Positions 39,001-64,000 of a stretch of 64,000 nucleotides of DNA are shown here, piece by piece; position 1 is the stretch's first letter, and each line of letters starts with the position of its first letter. The notes beneath the pieces were generated by a model. It did not search any database. It saw only the letters and a program-made list of their open reading frames with translations, and was not told where the DNA came from. The stretch is from Opisthocomus hoazin. Lineage: Eukaryota > Chordata > Aves > Opisthocomiformes > Opisthocomidae. The DNA is taken from contig NC_134417.1 in NCBI RefSeq assembly GCF_030867145.1, positions 11,943,577 through 12,007,576 on the forward strand, written 5' to 3'. The translations under genes were made by a program, and so were the position numbers.

Positions 39001-40871
39001 TGAAAGTGCAATGAGAATCTGTCCCAGCATCGTGCTTTTGGTATGCCTGTGGGTTTTGGGGGCCGTTGGTTGTGGTTTTAAGGTAATTCAACAGATGGTA
39101 GACCAATAAAGATAAGGAGCTACTGATGTAAAGTGACATTATCCAATATACTTTTTTTACTGCTGATTTTTTGCAACATTTATATATATATATATTGTTT
39201 TTCACAATGTGATTATTTGTATTTTGGGGTTACTGTAGCAGATTGTGTAGCAGAGAAGGCAGAGGTGTCTGTTATTCGCTATGGACTGTGAAGGCAAAGT
39301 TCTGTTGATTTGCCATTAGTTCGAACAATAAACATGTCAAAGGTGTGGGTTTTGGCTTATGGCCTCGGGGAGATAGTCCATGTGTTCAGTGTCTTGAAGC
39401 AGGTTTAGATTAGTATTTTAAAATGTATGATGAATGTGGTGTCTCTGTGGGACTTCACTGGATTTGAAATCGTAGTTCTGACTTGGTGGCAGAGGCAGCC
39501 GTGTCACATGGCTCATGTGCCAAGCCCCTGCGGGAATAGAGCCAGCCTCCCCGGGACTGCCTGCTGATGGTTGGTTTGACATCATCAGCTGCTTACCTGC
39601 CCTAACAGTTGGGAAGAAATAATGGCAGCAATAGCACTTGCTGTTTTAAGAATAGAAGATGACGCATGTCCATGTATTAAATACAAAACATAGACTGCTC
39701 GTACTAGCTCAGAATACCATCCGAGTTGAAAAATTATAAAAAGTCAGCTGTAAACTACTGCAGAAAATAGTTCCATTACAAGAAAAGAAGAAAAATAAAA
39801 GTAGTTGGGGAATGTAAATACTTTTTTTGTTGTCTTGAAAGTCTGGTCCTTGGACTTCTTTCAAAGTTCCCTTCCTTCAGGAAGGAGGGGAGTTTCTTTC
39901 ATTTAATAAACCATTTGTGTAATAATAATATCAACACTGAACCATAGCATTTTGATTGTGGAAAAGAATATTAGACCTCATAAAGAGGGTGGAAAACCTT
40001 CACGCAGTAAAGTAACAAAATATGCTGCTGTCTTTCAATAGGTATGTAAGATGTGCTGTAGGGGTTTTTTGCGTTATAAAGCAAAATAATCAAACCAAAT
40101 TCCTTATACTAATCTTTTGAGTCTTTTCTTTCAGGACAAATCAATCAGCACTAGTTTACCTGTTGTAGATTTAATAGATGCCATTGCACCAAAAGCAGTT
40201 CGTCCAGAAATGGTCAAGAGAGAAGATCTTTCTTACCAAGACAAATTGAATAATGCTAAGTAAGTTTTAAATGAATGCTTTGTATTTTCCTAAAGTGCAG
40301 GAAATGCATGAATTCATGGTGTCATGAATGATTTACTGATCTGTTAACAGAGAGAGATTACACTAATATTAGTTGATTTATTTCAAATAGAATATATTCT
40401 AAATTCTAATATTCTGGAGCTCTACTAGAGCATGTTTAAAATATGAACTCAAATTCATGGCTGAGATGACCTACCACCACTGCACTGCAACTGGTTTATT
40501 AATAGCCTGCCGTAACCCGTATCGGTTTTGACAAAAATAAATGCTTTGATAACTAGTCTGCCAAAACAATTACTAATACATGCTTTCTTCGCAATATTGT
40601 CCATTCTCTCTTAGAGCACAAGTACTGACTGAACAGGCATATCCTGCTATTAAAATCTGTTGTTGTTATTGTGAATCTTGGCCCATTAGCAGATGCAAGG
40701 AAAAGAATAATTTTTATTCTCTCTTGTTTTCAAAGGTATGCCATTTCAGTTGCTCGAAAAATCGGTGCTCGTATATATGCTCTCCCAGATGATCTGGTGG
40801 AAGTGAAGCCAAAAATGGTGATGACAGTGTTTGCATGTTTGATGGGAAGAGGACTGAACAAAATAAAATAA
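15007..40871 (+). CDS. PLS1: Plastin-1 (I-plastin/fimbrin), 15 coding exons, complete coding region
   Basis: Calcium-regulated actin-bundling protein of microvilli and stereocilia (family knowledge). Coding exons: 15007-15076, 19908-20071, 21377-21506, 23688-23820, 24745-24826, 26115-26280, 26376-26518, 27982-28077, 29632-29827, 34839-34917, 36047-36161, 36899-37032, 37970-38093, 40135-40259, 40736-40871. They sum to 1893 nt, 630 residues plus TAA, matching the usual plastin length (about 630). All introns are GT-AG and every junction keeps frame. Visible domains: EF-hand loops at residues 24-35 and 64-75; four CH domains forming two actin-binding modules, with signature helices at about 125-135 (FVNWINKAL), 272-280 (LLRWVNYHL), 402-409 (FRNWMNSL) and 525-531 (KWVNQTL). 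The start has a good context (A at -3, G at +4). Plastin-1 rather than -2 or -3 is chosen from overall remembered similarity and from TRPC1 next door, which is the mammalian arrangement. Confidence 0.96.
15193..15639 (-). pseudogene. CR1 ORF2 C-terminal fragment
   Basis: C-terminal tail of the same CR1, in a different frame from the RT piece. The conserved CR1 tail motifs [17 protein letters not shown] and [10 protein letters not shown] are visible. The last ~40 codons run into the CR1 3' non-coding part (encoding EVLSNL-type translation of the terminal repeat) and are not real coding sequence. Confidence 0.88.
15726..16457 (-). pseudogene. CR1 reverse transcriptase fragment
   Basis: Longest open piece of the CR1 ORF2, 243 codons from an internal methionine. 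Reverse transcriptase motifs are readable in order: [12 protein letters not shown] (motif A, catalytic Asp present), [13 protein letters not shown], and FADD (the catalytic pair, encoded at 16050-16061), then KDLGVLVD. Similarity continues upstream of the start across the stop at 16485-16487 ([13 protein letters not shown]). Downstream, the frame shifts into the piece at 15193-15639 ([43 protein letters not shown]). The RT core is well preserved but the reading frame is broken and 5' truncated, so it is a dead copy. Confidence 0.93.
19633..19652 (+). repeat. A20 homopolymer
   Basis: Uninterrupted run of 20 A in the first coding intron of PLS1, 255 nt before the next exon. It has no poly(A) signal within 30 nt upstream, so a retrocopy tail is not supported. 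Confidence 0.9.
19908..20071 (+). CDS. PLS1: PLS1 coding exon 2 (EF-hands 1 and 2)
   Basis: Acceptor TTTACAG, donor GTAAGA. Encodes residues 24-78. It completes the first EF loop ([12 protein letters not shown], 24-35) and carries the second ([12 protein letters not shown], 64-75). Both have acidic residues at loop positions 1 and 12 and glycine at 6, so both should bind calcium. Ends in phase 0. Confidence 0.96.
20072..21376 (+). other. PLS1: PLS1 intron after coding exon 2
   Basis: 1.3 kb. Contains a T21 run at 21192-21212 and a G/T-only tract at about 21329-21371 leading directly into the acceptor. Nothing else recognised. Confidence 0.85.
21192..21212 (+). repeat. T21 homopolymer
   Basis: Uninterrupted T run in a PLS1 intron, 165 nt upstream of an exon. 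No adjoining element recognised. Confidence 0.9.
21377..21506 (+). CDS. PLS1: PLS1 coding exon 3 (linker before CH1)
   Basis: Acceptor ATTCCAG follows a long T-rich tract; donor GTGAGA. Encodes residues 79-121, the end of the EF module (QELKSKD) and the linker to the first actin-binding module, including [20 protein letters not shown]. Ends in phase 1. Confidence 0.95.
21507..23687 (+). other. PLS1: PLS1 intron after coding exon 3
   Basis: 2.2 kb. Holds a sense-oriented CR1 3' fragment at about 22850-23361. The remainder is unremarkable. Confidence 0.85.
22850..23361 (+). mobile_element. CR1 retrotransposon 3' fragment, sense
   Basis: About 510 bp of the CR1 3' end in the same orientation as PLS1. 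The translated piece 22919-23140 shows the CR1 tail motifs [34 protein letters not shown] and ends soon after in a stop. The 3' end has the usual GGTCCCTTCCAACC and a TTCTATGATTCTAT terminus. It is 5' truncated, and differs enough from the copy at 15187-16650 to be a separate, probably different-subfamily insertion. Confidence 0.94.
23688..23820 (+). CDS. PLS1: PLS1 coding exon 4 (CH1 start)
   Basis: Acceptor TTTTCAG, donor GTGAGT. Encodes residues 122-165, with the CH1 opening helix [17 protein letters not shown] and the DGILLC turn completed across the junction. Ends in phase 2. Confidence 0.96.
23821..24744 (+). other. PLS1: PLS1 intron after coding exon 4
   Basis: 0.9 kb of AT-rich sequence in which I see nothing of note. 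Confidence 0.85.
24745..24826 (+). CDS. PLS1: PLS1 coding exon 5 (CH1)
   Basis: Acceptor TTCCTTAG, donor GTAAGT. Encodes [20 protein letters not shown] and the following LTPFTVS, a well conserved actin-contacting stretch of CH1. Length 82 nt; ends in phase 0 at residue 193. Confidence 0.96.
24827..26114 (+). other. PLS1: PLS1 intron after coding exon 5
   Basis: 1.3 kb, AT-rich, no recognised element. The acceptor end lacks a strong pyrimidine tract. Confidence 0.85.
26115..26280 (+). CDS. PLS1: PLS1 coding exon 6 (CH1 end)
   Basis: Acceptor CAAATAG has a weak pyrimidine tract; donor GTAAGA. Encodes residues 194-248, [14 protein letters not shown] through [20 protein letters not shown], the closing CH1 helix. 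Ends in phase 1. An internal ATG-started open frame here runs past the donor and is not a separate gene. Confidence 0.96.
26281..26375 (+). other. PLS1: PLS1 micro-intron (95 nt)
   Basis: Short GT-AG intron between the two exons that join CH1 and CH2. Its length is close to the lower end for vertebrate introns; boundaries are fixed by the protein on both sides. Confidence 0.93.
26376..26518 (+). CDS. PLS1: PLS1 coding exon 7 (CH2 start)
   Basis: Separated from the previous exon by an intron of only 95 nt. Acceptor CTTTTAG, donor GTATGT. Encodes residues 249-296 with the CH2 signature LLRWVNYHL at 272-280. Ends in phase 0. Confidence 0.96.
26519..27981 (+). other. PLS1: PLS1 intron after coding exon 7
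   Basis: 1.5 kb, AT-rich, no recognised element. Confidence 0.85.
27982..28077 (+). CDS. PLS1: PLS1 coding exon 8 (CH2)
   Basis: Acceptor TTGTTTTAG, donor GTAAGT. Exactly 32 codons (297-328), phase 0 on both sides, so it could be skipped without frameshift. Encodes [17 protein letters not shown] and a less conserved [15 protein letters not shown], where mammalian plastin-1 differs noticeably from this sequence (comparison from memory). Confidence 0.94.
28078..29631 (+). other. PLS1: PLS1 intron after coding exon 8
   Basis: 1.55 kb. A T/G-rich tract lies near 28790-28825. An open stretch at 29320-29541 has no recognisable similarity and is treated as chance. Confidence 0.85.
29632..29827 (+). 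CDS. PLS1: PLS1 coding exon 9 (CH2 end)
   Basis: Acceptor CCGTTTAG behind a T-rich tract; donor GTACTC is a slightly weak site. Encodes residues 329-393: [20 protein letters not shown], then QFVTPADVV and [12 protein letters not shown], the C-terminal half of CH2. Ends in phase 1. Confidence 0.96.
29828..34838 (+). other. PLS1: PLS1 intron after coding exon 9 (largest coding-region intron)
   Basis: 5.0 kb. Somewhat more GC-rich at about 30480-30860 and 32080-32440 than its surroundings, with a G-rich segment at about 34744-34765. I recognise no exon or transposon in it. Confidence 0.85.
34839..34917 (+). CDS. PLS1: PLS1 coding exon 10 (CH3 start)
   Basis: Acceptor CACCATAG, donor GTAAGG. 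Encodes residues 394-419, including [17 protein letters not shown], the inter-module linker and first CH3 helix. The reading frame is too short to stand out alone and was placed from protein similarity and phase. Ends in phase 2. Confidence 0.95.
34918..36046 (+). other. PLS1: PLS1 intron after coding exon 10
   Basis: 1.1 kb, AT-rich, opening with a purine-rich GGGAAGGGAGGAAGAAG-type stretch near 34967-35000. Nothing else seen. Confidence 0.85.
36047..36161 (+). CDS. PLS1: PLS1 coding exon 11 (CH3)
   Basis: Acceptor CTCATTTAG, donor GTGGGT. Encodes residues 420-458, [20 protein letters not shown] through [14 protein letters not shown]. Ends in phase 0. Confidence 0.96.
36162..36898 (+). other. 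PLS1: PLS1 intron after coding exon 11
   Basis: 0.74 kb with no recognised feature. The exon's open frame continues about 180 nt into it by chance. Confidence 0.85.
36899..37032 (+). CDS. PLS1: PLS1 coding exon 12 (CH3 end)
   Basis: Acceptor ATTTTTAG, donor GTAAGC. Encodes [20 protein letters not shown] then [20 protein letters not shown] and QLMR, the core of CH3. Human plastin-1 has Q where this has H in the GIAGxD segment (from memory). Ends in phase 2. Confidence 0.96.
37033..37969 (+). other. PLS1: PLS1 intron after coding exon 12
   Basis: 0.94 kb. A GT-rich imperfect microsatellite lies at about 37060-37103. Otherwise nothing. Confidence 0.85.
37970..38093 (+). CDS. PLS1: PLS1 coding exon 13 (CH4 start)
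   Basis: Acceptor TATTAAAG, donor GTAATC. Encodes residues 503-544, [20 protein letters not shown] then [20 protein letters not shown], the opening CH4 helix. Ends in phase 0. Confidence 0.96.
38094..40134 (+). other. PLS1: PLS1 intron after coding exon 13
   Basis: 2.0 kb. Contains a short TA microsatellite at 39181-39195 and a slightly GC-richer patch near 39480-39605. No exon or transposon recognised. Confidence 0.85.
39181..39195 (+). repeat. TA dinucleotide microsatellite
   Basis: About seven TA units in a PLS1 intron; likely length-polymorphic but short. Confidence 0.8.
40135..40259 (+). CDS. PLS1: PLS1 coding exon 14 (CH4)
   Basis: Acceptor CTTTCAG, donor GTAAGT. The donor splits the lysine codon AA|G, and the first genomic TAA after the exon is intronic. 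Encodes [20 protein letters not shown] and DKLNNA. Ends in phase 2. Confidence 0.95.
40260..40735 (+). other. PLS1: PLS1 last intron
   Basis: 0.48 kb, AT-rich, nothing recognised. Confidence 0.85.
40736..40871 (+). CDS. PLS1: PLS1 last coding exon (CH4 end and stop)
   Basis: Acceptor TTTTCAAAG. Encodes [20 protein letters not shown] then [19 protein letters not shown] and the C-terminus LNKIK before TAA at 40869-40871. The exon continues as 3'UTR. Confidence 0.96.
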
Positions 40872-41658
40872 TGAAGACATGTAATACAGCTTTCTGCCAT
40901 GTTAAGCACGATGAATGCCTCGCAGTTTACAGAGTTCTGAAGCTTAGTATAAAACGAGAAAAATTTTATGCACAAATATACTCATTAATTACGTTTTAAT
41001 AATATGTTTATATTACTGAACATTTTATTCAACTTCATAACACATTGATTATGTATGGGTAATAATGTCTTCAGAACATGTCCATTACCAAATTAACATC
41101 GCAGATTTGTATTCCTTTAAAAAAACCCACACCATATTAATCAAGCTTCATTTGTATTAGTTTCCTTAGCATTGTAAGAATCTGTATTGTTTTACACGTT
41201 ATTTCAGGACCTGTTGTGAAACACTGTTTGATTTTTGTGGGTGTAACTTACATGTAGTCCTACAAGTCTGAAGGTGCATTCCGATCCTATTGTATTACTC
41301 CTACCTGCAGAGAAGTTATCATCCTTGCCTTACTCTGAGAGCTTAATTCCTGTTGAAGCCAATGAGAGTCTTGTATTTGACTTCAGTGAGAGCAAGTGAA
41401 GGCCTATGATACTGTCTGGAAAATAATATTGATAAAGCTGATAAAACTTTTTTGTGGGAATAATCTTTAAATATATGTAGTAGTTTGTTGTTCTGTTACT
41501 GAGCAGGAACTTTTATGGTCGGTGTCTTAAGAAAAAACAGTAAATAGTAAGCAGAAATGTAATTGTCATTATGAGGTCTGCATATGCATTAGCTTTTGCA
41601 GTTGGACTAAACATCTGACTTTTTTTTTATTTTTTCATAAAATATTGTATAAGAAAAC

Positions 41659-41664
41659 AATAAA
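41659..41664 (+). terminator. PLS1: Candidate PLS1 poly(A) signal, proximal
   Basis: Canonical AATAAA about 790 nt after the stop, with a TG-rich stretch some 50 nt downstream. Use is not shown. Confidence 0.5.
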
Positions 41665-41901
41665 GAGCTGGCTAGTCCAGTTTGAGGTTTCACATTAATG
41701 TATTGCATTTCCTTGTAGGTTACTCCTTTGATTTTCCTAATGTGTATCATGTGTGTAGAGGTTTTGTCTAGAAAGACTGGTGCATTGTCTGGATGAGATG
41801 AAGTCCGTGATTATTTTCTTATTAATTTTAAAGGAAGTATTTATACTTCCTTCTATGCAGCTGTAAATTTTATTCACCAAACAGTCTGGAGCTGGATGTT
41901 T

Positions 41902-41907
41902 AATAAA
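41902..41907 (+). terminator. PLS1: Candidate PLS1 poly(A) signal, distal
   Basis: Canonical AATAAA followed within 50 nt by a T-rich tract, a usual downstream element. The last strong candidate before the TRPC1 CpG island. Confidence 0.5.
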
Positions 41908-41930
41908 GTTGTTACCAGAAGCCAAATGGT

Positions 41931-43009
41931 AAGAAAGAAAAAAAAGTAATTTTTTTTTTAAAGTATGAAGCTGCTACTTTCTCACCTCCTGAAAACAGTC
42001 CTCACAGTGGCAAAACCCAAGAATCATGATGAGTGAACAACTGGACTAAGCTTTGCATCTTCGGTATCTTGCACAACATACTAACAGAAGGCAGATGCAT
42101 TCATTTAGTTTCTTTTGTAGAAGGGGATACTGGAAGCTGAGATAATTAAGTCCTTGGATTTAGATCCATTTGTCTCTGACTGGTTTGTAGTGTCTGGACA
42201 AGAATAAGTTATTAATATTTGATAGTTATATGGTTTCTATTCTGAGTTCTAAACGATGACCAAGTGTTGTACAGATTTTGAGTTCTTTGCCCTGATTCTG
42301 GAGACAATTGAATCTAAGTCCTCATTCAAGATAGGCTAATTTAAGATTAAGTAAATCTCCATACCACAAGAATAAATGGTCTATTCTTGAGATAAGCAGT
42401 TCTAAAGTCCTGTATTTACGTGCCCAGGCACTCAGCAGCTTACTCTGTAAAGGTCCATGTTTCGTCTTGTGTAAACTATTGCTGTAGGGTTTGTTCCCTT
42501 TAGGAAAAAATCTGCTACAATTACCTAGCTCACTATTACATGTCCAGAATTACTTTAAACTTGCTTTGTCAAATTGGTATGGGTTTTCAGGGCAACCATG
42601 TCATGCTTCTCAGCATAGACGTTTGACATGCACGCTAAGAGCTACGTGTTGAAGAATCAATGCTGGCTAACACCATCTGAACAGAACTGTCTTCTCAACA
42701 TAATGGTCACTAAAGAGTGAAAGTTAGATTTTCAGCTCGCATTAATCCTTACAGCTCAGCTGAAGTCAGTGAAGCAGTGAACGCTGGTTCTGGGGCTGTG
42801 TGATGCAAACGTACGCTATGGGAATGCGGGTAAGCTCTTGCGTATCATAGAGTAATGCACAAAAATTAGTTTGTGTCTGATAGCTCATCTATGACTGTCT
42901 TTTTGGAGACATTTGGCAGATAATAGGGGAAGGGAAAACAATAGCTGTGACTTCTAGAAGCATTGACAGAAGAGCACAGTGACTGAAAATACAGTTTAAC
43001 AAATATTTG
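41931..43009. other. PLS1-TRPC1 intergenic spacer
   Basis: About 1.1 kb between the last plausible PLS1 poly(A) signal and the TRPC1 CpG island. AT-rich, no gene or repeat recognised. The short spacing between co-oriented genes means the distal TRPC1 promoter may lie here. Confidence 0.7.
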
Positions 43010-43180
43010 CACACCAGTGCCTGGAACAGCTCCTCCCCCCCGCGGGAGGGGCAGACGGGCCGGCGGTGCCTGCGCTGCTCTCCGCCGCCATAGCCCCCGC
43101 TGCCCCCCCGCCCTCCCGCTGCCCCGCGCAGGGGGCGCCGCCATTGGAGCCTGCGCAGTGCGCGGGGAGCGGCCGCCCTG

Positions 43181-43220
43181 CGCCCGGCCCGGCCCTGCCG
43201 CGCCCGGCCCGGCCCTGCCC
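43181..43220 (+). repeat. 20-bp GC-rich tandem duplication in TRPC1 promoter/5'UTR
   Basis: Two adjacent 20-bp copies (43181-43200 and 43201-43220) differing only at the last base, each rich in CCCGGCCC. Lies 120-160 nt upstream of the TRPC1 ATG. Confidence 0.9.
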
Positions 43221-43229
43221 GCGGGCTGA

Positions 43230-64000
<20,771 letters not shown>

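Larger units (their letters stand above)
40872..41930 (+). other. PLS1: PLS1 3' untranslated region (approximate)
   Basis: AT-rich sequence after the stop without a competing open frame. Two AATAAA hexamers (41659-41664 and 41902-41907) are plausible cleavage signals, giving a 3'UTR of about 0.8 or 1.05 kb. The end point is inferred from these hexamers only. Confidence 0.6.

Overview
The window is vertebrate nuclear DNA, almost certainly from a bird or a close sauropsid relative. Two protein genes in the same (+) orientation are split into short exons by GT-AG introns in AT-rich DNA. The only clear transposons are CR1-type non-LTR retrotransposons ending in the ATTCTATG-like 3' terminus typical of avian CR1. 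I see no prokaryotic features, CRISPR array, tRNA or rRNA gene.

Region 1-14967 has no recognisable coding exon. It is probably upstream sequence and/or the first intron of PLS1. From 14968 to about 41.9 kb lies PLS1 (plastin-1, I-plastin/fimbrin): 15 coding exons from the ATG at 15007 to the TAA at 40869-40871. The exons join in frame into a predicted 630-residue protein with two EF-hands and four calponin-homology (CH) domains. A 5'-truncated antisense CR1 sits in the intron after the first coding exon (about 15187-16650). A sense CR1 3' fragment sits in the intron at 21507-23687 (about 22850-23361).

A gap of about 1.1 kb follows, then a CpG island (about 43.0-43.8 kb) that covers the start of TRPC1 (transient receptor potential canonical 1). 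TRPC1 coding exons 1-12 run from the ATG at 43344 to the window edge, which cuts exon 12 after the TRP box. The frame stays open across all eleven junctions and encodes 674 residues: N-terminal ankyrin region, six-helix channel core, pore and TRP box. The C-terminal part lies beyond the window. Exon 3 is exactly 34 codons and corresponds to the segment that is skipped in the known short TRPC1 isoform. A small CR1 tail fragment lies in the intron at 52791-56475.

The PLS1-TRPC1 order and orientation match the mammalian arrangement, so this looks like an ordinary conserved autosomal segment. The genes have separate roles (actin bundling; cation channel) and I see no sign that they form one system. 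The most useful second-look items are the TRPC1 cassette exon with its weak donor, the open frame running into the next intron, the upstream start options of TRPC1, the undefined 5' end of PLS1, and several local repeats. I did not find a convincing undescribed biological system.
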